Origin: Blasia pusilla
Lineage: Eukaryota > Marchantiophyta > Marchantiopsida > Blasiales
DNA: 64,000 bases
Direction of reading: 5' to 3'
NCBI GenBank assembly: GCA_050084515.1
Contig: CM114272.1
Coordinates: forward strand, 37,820,001 to 37,884,000
How positions within the stretch are numbered: position 1 is the first letter of the stretch; every line of letters starts with the position of its first letter. The notes beneath the pieces are model-generated. The model ran no database searches. It worked only from the letters and a program-made list of their open reading frames with translations, and was not told where the DNA came from. Position numbers and translations under genes: made by a program. Shown in pieces: positions 23,558-33,700 of the stretch.

Positions 23558-23790
23558 TGTATTGAAGATTGAGTTATAGTCAAGCTTATGAGACACCTGA
23601 ACTGCTACATTTGGTACTCACACGAAGTAGAGAAGCTTAAACTTGGTTAGTCAATTAAGCACGATTATCTTAACTAGGGTTAGTTAATCACAATTAGTCT
23701 AACTCGAGACTATGGTTTAGGGTAGGGTTAGGTTTGCTTGTACATACCCTATATAATTGAGAAGAGGATCAGCCTCCACAATTTTCCACA
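23558..23790 (+). repeat. Copia 3' LTR, internally deleted
   Basis: It begins TGTATTGAAGATTGAG after the purine tract and ends TTTTCCACA at 23790. About 80 bp near its end, present in the 5' copy, are absent. Confidence 0.85.
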
Positions 23791-23897
23791 ACAAATGGGA
23801 GGGGCGCTCCACTCTCAAATACGCCCTCTGTAACACCGCATGGGGCACCAAGTTGGTGCACCATAGACGGAGGTGTAGGCTAGAGAACGAGACTGGT
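23791..23897 (-). pseudogene. Methyltransferase-like domain, middle piece (motif VIII region)
   Basis: The 107 bp between the copia and gag-only elements read, on the minus strand, RRLWCTNLVPHAVLQRAYL and VERPSHL. This fits the strand around motif VIII (an R-x-R-type segment) of C5 methyltransferases. It runs directly toward ILNPGRRSQ on the other side of the copia insertion. The expected ENV motif between this piece and 25641 is absent, so some sequence was lost at this junction. Confidence 0.65.
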
Positions 23898-24371
23898 TGT
23901 CGTGCGCCTATTCTCCTTGAACGTTAATCTTGTTTGTTGCGGAAGCGTGCGTTCAGTAGGTCACGCTCTCAACGCTGATCTGCATCCAAACACGCACTTC
24001 GGTTAGTCGGGTCTTGGATCAATCAGCGGGATTACTTTCCGAGTTCTCGTCTCGGAATCTCTCTTCAAGCTCAAACACTCCGCATCTCACAACTAGCCCT
24101 AAAACCAGATCTGATGTCTGGTGGGATTTTCCTCCCGCGAATCCTACCCTAATGGGTTCATCCGCTTTGGTGGTTGGCAATCCCAATGTTTTACGATTCT
24201 CGGACTCAAGAATGAGTGAAGCACTTTGTATCAACGAGCAACATCACATCGCGATTAGCGATCTTGGATCCTAGGTAAACCAAATTGGGCGTTCGCTTGG
24301 TGACTTGTAGAGATGTATCTAGATCTCCCTCCGATAAATGCTTAGCGGCAAACGCAATCATACTCGGTTTA

Positions 24372-25102
24372 CTAACCTTGGGCCTCACATTCCTTAGCCA
24401 TATGCCCGGGTTCGCCACAATTATAACAAATCACTTTGGCATTCGTTGACTTCAGAACGGCGGCCCCTTCGGCCCGTTTGGGCGAGAGACCCTCCGTGGT
24501 CGCGCTCACCCCATTCCAAACCCTCTTGGATGTCCCTTTATTCTTCAGTAACTTAGAAAAACTTTTTGTCTCAAAGGGTTTGGTGTTGGACCTCATCGTC
24601 CCCAATCCGCTCGGCTAGTCTCAAGAGGTCGCGCAAGCGTCTGGGATGTGAGGCATACGAAAAGAGAGCCTTTCGGCACTCGGTTTGAGCCCACTTAGGA
24701 AGATCACCTTTTAGTATGTTCGTCCGTGGAAAGTGCACTCATGAGCGCACTAAACTCTCGCACATAAGCACCAAGTGATCCACTCTGGCGCAACCTCACC
24801 ACCTCCATGCCATCGGTACTCGATATTCGGAGTGAATCGGTTCCCAATCAACTCCTTGAAATCTTCCCAACTCAACGTTTTCCCCGACCTAGATGTTCTT
24901 TGCGGTGAGCCGTCCACCAATGGAGAGCGTGATCCTTAAACGTGACCGCTCTGATCACCTTGTCTTGTTCATACGCCTTTGCGCCGAAATAGAGTTCGAG
25001 TTCCGTTAGAAACTCGCTCACTTTCGAGAACGCCCCATTTCTGAATGAATGGCGTTGGCAAATTAGTCTTACAAAGCTTCTTGCCAGAACTAGAGGCTCC
25101 AT
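24372..25102 (-). pseudogene. Retrotransposon gag with CCHC zinc knuckle, broken
   Basis: The capsid-like part (25102-24872) reads VSEFLTELELYFGAKAYEQD and VTFKDHALHWWTAH, as in the retrotransposon gag family. After several stops, 24605-24372 carries the zinc knuckle CYNCGEPGHMAKEC (CX2CX4HX4C), which binds element RNA during packaging. No protease or polymerase follows before the element ends, so the element is non-autonomous. A serine-rich N-terminal region may extend to about 25480. Confidence 0.8.
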
Positions 25103-25507
25103 TTGACTTGAATTCGAGATGACCTTGCTCTGTTCAGACCAGGTCCGCCATCACCTTCATCACTCCCATCATTTGGGCATAAAAGGCCGGGTCGTTTAAG
25201 TTTGGACCCAAAGGTCCCGCGGAAAGATTTTCGGTTGGAACATCCTCATCATCGGGACTCGGCACGCCGGGAGTCGCAATTTCCACCTCCGGCTCTCGGT
25301 CCGTCATTGATTCGTCTCTTGGCTTCTTTGCTTTGACTCGCGGTTTCTCGGTTCTTCGTCCTTGGTCGCCAAAGTCGTCGCCTTTTCTCAGATCTCCTCC
25401 TCGCCTCTTGCGTTCCTCCTCGGCGTCGCGGTCTTCCGGCTACCTTGAGTTCTCCCCAAACGCGTCCAGATCTTCAACGACCCCAAGTTCACGCTCATCA
25501 AGGAATT

Positions 25508-25519
25508 GCTCTGATACCA
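25508..25519 (-). other. Primer-binding site of the gag-only element
   Basis: TGGTATCAGAGC on the minus strand matches the initiator-Met-tRNA 3' end used by many plant LTR elements and lies two bases inside the terminal segment 25522-25635. Confidence 0.8.
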
Positions 25520-25521
25520 CG

Positions 25522-25635
25522 TGTCGTGCGCCTACTCTCCTTGAACGCGTTAATCTTGTTTGTTGAGCGTGACCTACTGAACGCACGCTTCCGCAACAAA
25601 CAAGATTAACGTTCAAGGAGAGTAGGCGCACGACA
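25522..25635 (-). repeat. 114-bp palindromic terminal segment of the gag-only element
   Basis: TGTCGTGCGCCTACTCTCC runs inward, continues TTGAACG(CG)TTAATCTTGTTTGTTG, then about 29 bp of loop, and returns as the exact complement to GGCGCACGACA. The arms are about 42 bases with a 2-base difference. Confidence 0.85.
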
Positions 25636-25640
25636 CTGGT

Positions 25641-25879
25641 GCTCCTACAACCGCCGTAAGACCCTCAACATCTCCCAAAAGAACCTGGACTGAGTGTCAG
25701 CCAACCCGCTGCCTCGTTTAACACTCGATTGGCCTTGACATGCCAACCGGCAATGACCAAATCAATGGTCCCTACCCCCTCTAAGTCATGCGCCCCCAAC
25801 AACAAAATATCCTTCGGTAGGGAACTCTCGTACCCATGTACCGCGGACGCTGACAATAAGTCGGGAGGGACCATTAATT
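25641..25879 (-). pseudogene. Methyltransferase-like domain, catalytic-loop piece (motif IV)
   Basis: Minus-strand reading gives LPKDILLLGAHDLEGVG then IDLVIAGW, followed in a shifted frame by CQGQSSVKRGSGLADTQS and RFFWEMLRVLRRL. IDLVIAGW-P-CQG is the motif IV arrangement of cytosine-C5 methyltransferases, with the catalytic Cys. One base is missing exactly where the proline codon should be, so the frame breaks between GW and CQG. The upstream S-adenosylmethionine-binding motif I is absent because repeat copy 3 begins at 25880. The gag-only element interrupts the downstream side. Confidence 0.75.
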
Positions 25880-26396
25880 TGTAAAGTAAGATCCAATCTC
25901 TCTCTACACCATCTCACACCATAGCTCTCGAAGGTGTGCACTCTCTCTCATGTCAAACCAAACCCACTCTTCTAATGAGAGGCTTGGGTTACACTCACAA
26001 GGCAAGTAAGGCCATAGCTCCGTCACTTCATGCCAAGAGGTTCAACAAATAGAGAATGAGCTCTCAAGCTCTCTTTCCTTGAGGTATACCCCTCTCCTCT
26101 TCCAAACTCTCTCCATGGTAATCTATTCTCCCAAGTCACCGCCTTGGTTCTTGACCTGCTGAAGGAGGTCAAGGGCTAATTACAAAAAATAAAAATTCGA
26201 TCATATACTCGAAATGGTACTTACCTAAAATAGTAAGTTCTTCCATATGGCTCCAAATGAGCGGAAATGAAGGGAAAACCTGCTCTCTTAGGTTTCCGAG
26301 GCCTCTGTAGGTCATTCTCGACCTATTGAGTTTGTCCTCCACTACTCATGAAGGCGCTCTACTAGATCTCACCGATCTATCCTAAAAGACGTGACA
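25880..26396 (+). repeat. Copy 3 of the ~515-bp TG...CA repeat
   Basis: It starts TGTAAAGTAAGATCC and ends AAAGACGTGACA. It is colinear with copies 1 and 2 and in the same orientation. It truncates the methyltransferase-like frame exactly at its left edge. Flanking 5-mers (TAATT and TAGAC) do not match, so it is not a clean solo-LTR insertion. Confidence 0.8.
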
Positions 26397-27776
26397 TAGA
26401 CGATTTGTTCCCTTAAGCTATGACGGTGAGATTCTTGCACTTTTTTCCTTTGGATGCGGTTTTAGAAGTTGGAGGAGGTGCATGTGAAATCAACAGCAAG
26501 TTACTCGTGGTCAAATTGCTTGGGACCACTTTGAAAATCTATGGGTACGTTATTTAATTGTTTATTTCTCAACTACCTATTTTGTTTTATCTCACTCGTG
26601 CTTATGGGTTGAATTATCTCTGGGTTCTGTATTCGTATCGAGTCTCAAAATATGTCTGGGTTCTTATTACGATGCGCTAGTTTGTTTTCTGAAGTGAAAT
26701 CTTGATGTGTCTTTCTAATCATTTATGTTATCACTCCCCTCTTTCGTCTCTTCCTAGAGTTGGTGTATCTTGTCTTAAAAAATCTTAAACTTTGGGTGCT
26801 TTCACTTTTAACTGCTACATCACATCAAGTGTTCTAGGATCCTCTTTGGTTTCATGTTGTGTCAGCCATTCCCCTCCACACAGTTTATGCACCGGAGATC
26901 TCTTGTTGCTCATGCTTTGCTGCTCATGCTCACGCTCATCGCTGAGTTAGTCGCGTAGTTACTGCACACTAATGATGTAGGTGTTAAATGAATGTGATGA
27001 ACCAAGCAAAAAATGCCATTCAAAGTTCCCTGAGATTTCCCGTTTACTCATGTCCGTTTCTTCCTTGAAACTCTTACTCAGTGATTGAAGTGCACATCCT
27101 GTTAATCTGCAAGTTTCAAATCCATTAAATATCATGGATGTGAATAATCTTGGTGTACGTATGTACTCTTGGAAGTTGGTCTAAAGCACTGTTCATGTGC
27201 TTGAGCTACCAACAAGGTACACTAACCACAAGAAGCTTGACCATAAATTGGAGGTGAGGAAAATTTTTGGGCGAAGGTTTGTGTCAAACACCGAGCAAGA
27301 AATTCGAACCAAAGCCAATAGTTAATGTCGTAGGAGAGAGAGAGAGAGGCGTCTAATTTTGCATGTTGTAGCCTTGCGAGCTGCACGCTTCCCGGTCAGG
27401 TGGAGATTAAGATGCCGGCCTGAAGGACAAACTATCTGCCTTTAGCCGGATTTGAAACGAGCCCACATAACTTGGAGCCGAAGACCTGCCCTCCTCACCT
27501 AGCCTGCCATTTGTTAATATTGCGGGGGATTTCATATTTACTTATGACCATGGTTTTTTTTTCCTTCTCGGATCCCGTTGTCTGACTGCATGCAATAAAT
27601 GTGTATAGGAGGGCGTTTATGTGTTTCGCGTGCACCACACAATTTGATATATATTTAGTGAAATTTTGTATTTATATATTATTATGTATATTTTTGTATT
27701 TACATTAATTTTTAGCCTCGTTTTTAGCTTCTTTCCTCTTTGAAAAATTAATATACTTTTTAAAATTTGCAGCCAA
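26397..27776. other. No confident gene; possible short exon near 26446-26547
   Basis: One plus-strand frame reads DAVLEVGGGACEINSKLLVV then KLLGTTLKIYG and ends at a plausible GG/GTACGT donor. The family is unknown and the acceptor is unclear. A (GA)n tract lies near 27333. The rest shows nothing recognisable. Confidence 0.3.
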
Positions 27777-28089
27777 TCATATTGCTTATATAATGCAATT
27801 ACAATTAATGGGGTTACTTCCTTTGGTAATTCATTTTTCCAAAAGAAGTGAAGCTTTTACCAATATAATCTTACCAACTATCCTCTTGAAGGAGAAATTA
27901 AAAAAAAATATTGGAGTATTAGAGTCACTCCCTACGACCCTATATTTGAATGTGTACAAGTTGATGCATCCAAACTCAAGCTCTCAGTCGGTTGTCTTAG
28001 AGGTATTGAAAATGTTTCATTGATTGAAAAAATATAGTTATCATATGCAAAAATTAGGTGCCGGTGCATCGCTCCGACATTCTTATTAG
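27777..28089 (+). mobile_element. Helitron-like non-autonomous element
   Basis: The 5' side (TCATATTGCTTATATAATGC, then TTCCTTTGGTAATTC and AAGTGAAGCTTTTACC) is colinear with 14571-14680. The 3' side has a CGG(T)GC-ATC-GC(T)CCG hairpin followed 13 bases later by TTATTAG before a T. The terminal TTAG deviates from the usual CTRR, so confidence is moderate. Confidence 0.5.
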
Positions 28090-31011
28090 TACTTTTTATT
28101 TTCCTTATCCACCTTATGGCCTCAAAAGGGTCATTTCGATAAGCACTATGTTCACAACTTATGGTGGTTGTATGTACTTATATTATGATTGAGTAGCCAT
28201 TCGAACTTTGTGTGATTCGCCTCACCTAAACTTCAAACAAATAATTGAGTGTAGGGTTTTCAACACCTTAAACGTGGAAACACTTAATGTTTTCACTTTG
28301 AAGCATAAAATTACAATAAAATATATTGTAATAAATAAATTTTAAAGAAATTATATCCCTAAGGAATCATATGAATTTGAATCTATACCACATATTTTTC
28401 AAATGATTAAGTGTAGTGCATCACTTTACTATTTTCCTTTTATGGGCATCCGTATAATTTCCATCGCACTCCAATTACCTTTGATTTGTAGGAGGAATTA
28501 TAATAAGCAATTTATGCAAAATTTTCCATTTCATAGTTTCAGGTGCATAAATACTTTTCCTTGGCTAAAGATTCACAAGAATCTATTCTATCAACAAAGG
28601 AAAAGAAAGGGGGGAGGGAGGTTTACTATAAGTAGAAAGAGAGAAACAAGAACTATAAGAAGTGAAGCATTCAACTATTAAAGAAGGTCCAAATAAAAGC
28701 AACACATGCATTTTTTGGAGTGTTCTTCTTCCTAGCTTTGGTGGATCCTCTAAAAAGTGAGGGATATTTGTTCCTCTTACATATCTCGTTTCCTCATGTC
28801 AAGGACATATACCCCATAATATTGGAGGTTATTTACCTTCCACGAAACTTCCCCAAATTATCCATCTAACAATATAAGTTGGCTTATATCTACATAAGGT
28901 GATTATGATGTGAGATAAGATACCTTTGCAGTTTGACTCTAAGGAAGTGGGTAAGTACTCCAAGTGAAGACATGATGAATTGGAGTTCTTGTAGGTGATT
29001 CAAAGAATTGGAGGTGTGAAGGTATGAGGTTTTCGGGAAAATTCATTGTGAAGATTTTTATTGACAATAAATATGTTTTGAAGATTTGAGTTTTTGAAAT
29101 ATTTCATACGGGTCTATTTTGAACTCGTTCTCTTTCTCAACCAATTCATCCAAGTAGTATGCTATGTTTCATTTGCATCTTCCAAATGTTTCTTCGAAAC
29201 ATATTTTTAGGTCTATTCGTAGTATGTTTCGATAACACTATGAGAAATCTCCTTCCTATTTTGGGCATTTAGTCTTGGCGATCGCTTTGCAAGTTCAAAT
29301 TGGAACAATGCATGACGTGGTGAACTCTTTCCTCTAGCTAGAACTTACCAATGTCTTGAATTTCTAGATCAAAAGAGCTTTATTGTATGTACCCTCAATT
29401 GAAAGAGCCTAAACCTCTTTCCTCAACACGTACGATTCGTATTGTTTCTTCTCAATTGTTAATAAGTGTATTGACCCATGGCATCCATTGAAATACTAAT
29501 TTGATGAGCTCCTTAGCATGGTACCGTGAGACTCTAAAGGTGCCAAAATTATTGGATATTTCTTTTTGTGAAGGTCATTCTTTGAATTTTTTGTAATCCT
29601 TGACTTAGGACACCAACACTAAAATAGGCTATGAATTTTAGTTCTTTGAATTTCTCTATTGCCTAAGGCTTAGTTTGAGCATTTTTTACTCATTCTGGAA
29701 ATGATATAGTGCATGGACATTCTTACTACTGTGATTGGATTCATTGGTTTATCGCATCCCTACATCCTCAAGTCAAATATGAATTATGTTTTGGGCATAC
29801 TATGCGGCATGCTTGTGTTATGTACGATAACTAATTTGAGTGGGGTCTTAAATATAGGGATTGTCACATCTTATTTTGACGTAGGTAGAGTTCTATCGCG
29901 TCGACGACATAGAGGGTCAACATGTTTTTGGGTGTAACTTCATCCCGAGATGTCGTATGAGGTTGGCGACAGGTATGTTATATCGGGAATGTTATTTATG
30001 GTGATTTCCCTATTTTGGTTTTAATCCGACATGTGACCTGTTGACCGAGTCAATGGTCACTCGGTAACTTGTGGATGCAAGTTAGCATTGGGAGGGCTAT
30101 TTTTTGGGGAAGAGCCTTTTTGGCTCTTCCTAAGGGTATAAGAGTGAGAAAGATGGCCTTCCCAAGCCATCTTTGTCACGTTGAGCCTTACGAGCGCCTC
30201 TCTTGCATAGATGTGTGTGGGTGTGTAGGAGTTAAGGTGCTAGCATCTGGATTTCCTCATAGTAGAGGGTGGATGTGATTCGTTACTCTGATGTAGATTC
30301 ATGAGTGGAGTTTTAGGCACGTGAGCCATTTTTACTACTCAGATTTTACATGCGAAAGATGCGAGGGGGTAGGGAATTCGTTGGTTGCAGGTAGGCAAGC
30401 GAGTGGCCTTGGTGGGGAGCCCCTAGAGACGCGTGTGTTGCATTGTGTGATCATTTTATGTTCGTAAGGTTGTGCGCGGAAGCGTTGTCCATTTTTCATA
30501 GATTTCCTTGGTGAAGATTGTCGAGAGCGAGCAATAGAGCGTAGTACGGAGTGTGTCGGTAAAGGTAGCCTTGTCAAACAACGGGAATGTCGGGATAGAG
30601 AAGAGAAAAGGCCATGATCAGGTCTTGCAGCCGTGGGTGGCTATCAAGAAAAGGCATCTTGGTTGCAAGGCAACGGAGTTAGGCCACACGCGTTGAAGAA
30701 ACAAAGTTGGGAGAGAAAAGCGGACTCTTTAGGGAGCCGTGTACGTGGTGACTTAAGACCGAGTGTGGGGTGACAGCCAACGGGGTTATTTGGGGAAGTC
30801 GGAAGTAATCATGCAAACAACGGGCGGAGGGGCATTTTTTGCGGGTTCGCGACAAAGGCACCGTGCCCAGGTGGGAGTAAGGCCGCAAGTCGAGAGTCGG
30901 CGCCGAAAGAGATCGAACCGGAGAAAGTTAGCATGGGCTAGGAAGGAAAGGAGCCGCGCAATTCAGGGTAGGGTCCAGGGAGTTTTTTTACAAGAGGGGG
31001 TAAGTTTCTAG
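28090..31011. other. No gene recognised
   Basis: AT-rich until about 29.9 kb, then more balanced sequence with small frames (29713-29937, 30069-30278 plus; 30335-30577 minus). None has a recognisable motif or splice context. Confidence 0.5.
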
Positions 31012-31295
31012 CAGTAGGTTTAATATAAGGTAATATTTGAGACTCCCGAGAAATTTATGGGGTTTTAAATTTTTTTTTGAGATTTTCCCAAAATTTATTC
31101 TTCTCCACAGTTCATTTATGATTATTCAGAATGTTTTTCGCTTGATATCCGGGAATTTGAAATACTAACCGGAAAAATTTTCCCCGTGTCTTTTGGACTT
31201 AAGCCTCTTTTCATCTTCATTTCTACTCCACTTCAGCCACTTATGGACTTCAAATTTATTGCAAACATTCATTTCACACTTTCTTTTACTACATC

Positions 31296-31401
31296 ATCCT
31301 TGGCAGGAATTGAACATGGCTAGGCCTCCCATCAGGTGGGAGCCAAGGATCTTACCCCTCTATAATACATTGAAGCTTTTTAATAAAAGCTCCAATGTAT
31401 T
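31296..31401 (-). ncRNA. tRNA-like fold plus hairpin in the hAT-2 3' region
   Basis: 31350-31296 on the minus strand folds as an 8-9 bp closing stem (ATCCTTGG/CCAAGGAT), a 5-bp arm (CTCCC/GGGAG, 7-nt loop), a linker and a T-arm-like hairpin with loop TTCAATT. The closing stem differs from that of 4785-4837 on both strands in a pairing-preserving way. A hairpin with AATACATTG/CAATGTATT lies beside it at 31364-31401. Confidence 0.5.
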
Positions 31402-31447
31402 AGAAAAGAACCCCCTTATCCCTACCACTAAGCTTCTCCCCCTCATC

Positions 31448-33700
31448 TTACACATCCAGAACAACTTCACTTGGGTCTAAAGCATTTAAATTTACTCGAA
31501 CCTCTGGTGGAATTTCTATCTCAGAAATATGTCTTTCAGGATTGGCATACACATACCTAAAGTGTGATGAATTCTTCCAAAGAACTACATATTCAACCAA
31601 CAAAGCTTCATAATCATCTATTTTCCCCTCTAAGGCGATCCTAAGAACAACATCCAAATGCTTTGTCATTAACCTATTCCTACTTTTAGTCTTAATCACA
31701 TTCTGCACAGAGAAAACTCTCTCACAAATAGCAGTACTAACACACTATACCCTAGCAATATTGGCTAAAATGAGCAAGTTAGAGAACTTACATTGCAAGG
31801 ACGGGCTCCAACTTACCACAGCCCACAAGTCATTGAAGTTCCGATCTTTCCACTTCGTGGTGGCCATGAGCTAAAATGATTGAAACTTTTGTTTCACAAC
31901 TCCTACACTTAGTAAAAAAGGTTGCAAGTGACCTTTGGAGGGTAAGTCCGTCCCAAAATGTGCACAGAGGTCATCCAATTTCTTACAACCCCAACTATTT
32001 AGTCCCACTTGCCTTGAAGGCATGTGTAAAGGATACATTATCCTCATAGCACTAATCAAGTTGTTATCCCTAAACTGATCTCATAAAGCTACACAAACAC
32101 GCTCAGAAAAAATTCTTTTGAAACAACAAGGCAGCCTCTAGATCCTTCCCTGTTTGGTTCCTCAATATTTCTATGCTATGGAACTTTCTACCCCTAATCT
32201 TAGATTGTAAACGTTTCAAATAACCCCCTCGAGGACCAAAGTCAGGTAGAATGTGATAACCACTTTCTTCAAAGAAAGTGTAGGCATTCAGATCAGGGTT
32301 CTCTATTACAAAATTCATTGTTATGGAAGCTATTTTAGAAGTCACTATACTACCTATGGTAATAACATCTATAAACTTATATTGGAACACCTTACTCAAG
32401 TTAGCAAGAAGAAACAAAAAATATGCCAAAAAGTATAGTTGATAGATCATCAGAAATGATCTGAGTTTGTTATACAAATTTGCAGCATTACCATCATCTT
32501 CCGAGGGTGAGATATCTCTGAAATATGTAAGGACAAATTCCAATGAGTCACATAAAGTAGTAACAACCTGCCAACGTGACAACCAGCGAATCTTGAGGTA
32601 CCTCTTCATCACTTTATGAGAATTGTTCAACTTCTCTTTCAAAGTTGCAAGACCACACTTCCTCTTGGACGACCTTCTAAAATATCTAGCTACTGCATTC
32701 AAGATTGAATCTACTTCTGTAGATATTTCCTTACACCCTACACCTTTTGCTACTGTTAAAGCAACGAGATTCGTCCTGTGCGCCACACAATGCACAGACA
32801 ACATAAAAGGATTTCACTTCTATTTCTGTTGAGATGCTACTCCGTTTTGGCTTCCTACCATAGTAGAAGCTCCATCAGATCCAAAGGCCACCAGTTTTGA
32901 TCCCTCTAGTCCCGAAGCCTTTATCAACTCCAACAAATTTTTAGTGATTGCGTTGAACATTTCTCTGGACATTGTAGCAATCCTATAAAACAACTCTCTA
33001 CCTGACCCTCATCTAAGTAAGTTACAAATACAACAAGGTGTCCAGTGATAGATATATCTATGGACTCGTCAATCATTATCCCAAAGAAAGGAGATTATTG
33101 CACTTTAGAAAGGTTCCTCTTGAGAAGAATGTGGCTAATATAATAACACATATCAGCACAACTTTTTTCATCTTGGTACAAGTCGCGCGTTATAGGTGCA
33201 TTCACATAAATCAATAACTTACACAGATTTGAGAACTTTGAAAATGGCAAGGCTTCCTTTGCAACGAAATATGCATATTTGAACAAAGTTAAAAGTGCAA
33301 TATCACAAGTCCAATTTGTAGTGGCTATAGCCTTGGCCATGGATCTCTTCCCCACATTCGCAGATCATGCAAGCTTCATGTGCTCATTCGACTTACCATG
33401 ATCTGTGAAGGCCGAAACCTTACAATTAATTGCACCATTCCTAGCAAAGGAGCTTTTCCCCTTACCATGTCTTCAAACTTTGCAAAAAATCCGACGAGAT
33501 TCTACATGGAATTCTATCCAATCAAACAAAGCATACCAAACATCCTTCCAAGCCAATATGTTTTTCTCACCCTGACATGTCAGAGGAGTATTTGATTTGT
33601 CCCCTTCTCTCCCATCCGATGATCATGACCTACTGTTCTTCTATGCAAAGTCTTGACTAACTTCCTTGTGTAGCATCTCATTCATAGTTCGCTGTCTCTT
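31448..33700 (-). pseudogene. hAT transposase, heavily broken
   Basis: Fragments colinear with the first hAT transposase lie in five or more frames. They are a zinc-finger segment (about 33600-33380), TTNWTCDIALLTLFKYAYFV (33355-33095), SVHCVAHRTNLVALTVAKG through GYLKRLQSKIRG (32804-32103) and the dimerisation end MQNVIKTKSRNRLMTKHLD (31708-31448). The catalytic VDEST segment near 33070 is in another frame. It is more decayed than the first copy. Confidence 0.85.

Larger units (their letters stand above)
18998..23790 (+). mobile_element. Ty1-copia retrotransposon inserted in the gypsy methyltransferase domain
   Basis: The 5' LTR (18998-19312) and 3' LTR (23558-23790) share TATTGAAGATTGAGTTA through TTTTCCACA. 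The 3' copy lacks about 80 bp present in the 5' copy, and the first two bases of the 5' LTR are AA instead of TG. A primer-binding site TGATATCAGAGC (19313-19324, one change from the usual TGGTATCAGAGC) directly follows the 5' LTR. A purine tract GAGTTTGAGGGAG precedes the 3' LTR. Flanks TCAAA and ACAAA are a probable 5-bp target duplication with one change. Gene order gag-PR-INT-RT-RNase H defines copia. Confidence 0.9.
23898..25635 (-). mobile_element. Gag-only retrotransposon with inverted, hairpin-forming termini
   Basis: The 1738-bp unit starts TGTCGTGCGCC and ends GGCGCACGACA, with perfect 5-bp target duplications CTGGT (23893-23897 and 25636-25640). A primer-binding site TGGTATCAGAGC (minus strand, 25519-25508) lies two bases inside the right terminal segment, as in LTR retrotransposons. 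About 71 bp at the left end match the right end in inverted orientation. The only coding content is gag, on the minus strand. The architecture recalls gag-only terminal-repeat elements (TR-GAG) and TRIMs, but direct LTRs are not obvious. Confidence 0.75.
15769..25879 (-). mobile_element. Ty3-gypsy pol relic encoding a cytosine-C5 methyltransferase-like domain, split by two nested elements
   Basis: Read on the minus strand, the order is methyltransferase-like domain (25879-25641, 23897-23791, 18997-18680), pre-RT linker, reverse transcriptase (18344-17490), RNase H (17201-16743), integrase zinc finger (16392-16198) and integrase core (about 16200-15770). The copia element 18998-23790 and the gag-only element 23898-25635 interrupt it. 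Domain order RT-RNase H-INT defines Ty3-gypsy. Many stops and shifts make it a pseudogene. Its own LTRs are not identified: the ~515-bp repeats at both ends abut the truncated frames, but no primer-binding site sits inside them. No gag of its own is left. Confidence 0.85.

Noticed and set aside
15211-26396. Repeat copies 2 and 3 as the LTR pair of the gypsy element
   Set aside because: No primer-binding site or polypurine tract at the inner edges, no matching target duplications, and the pol frames are truncated at the repeats. A third copy occurs elsewhere. Kept as an open question.
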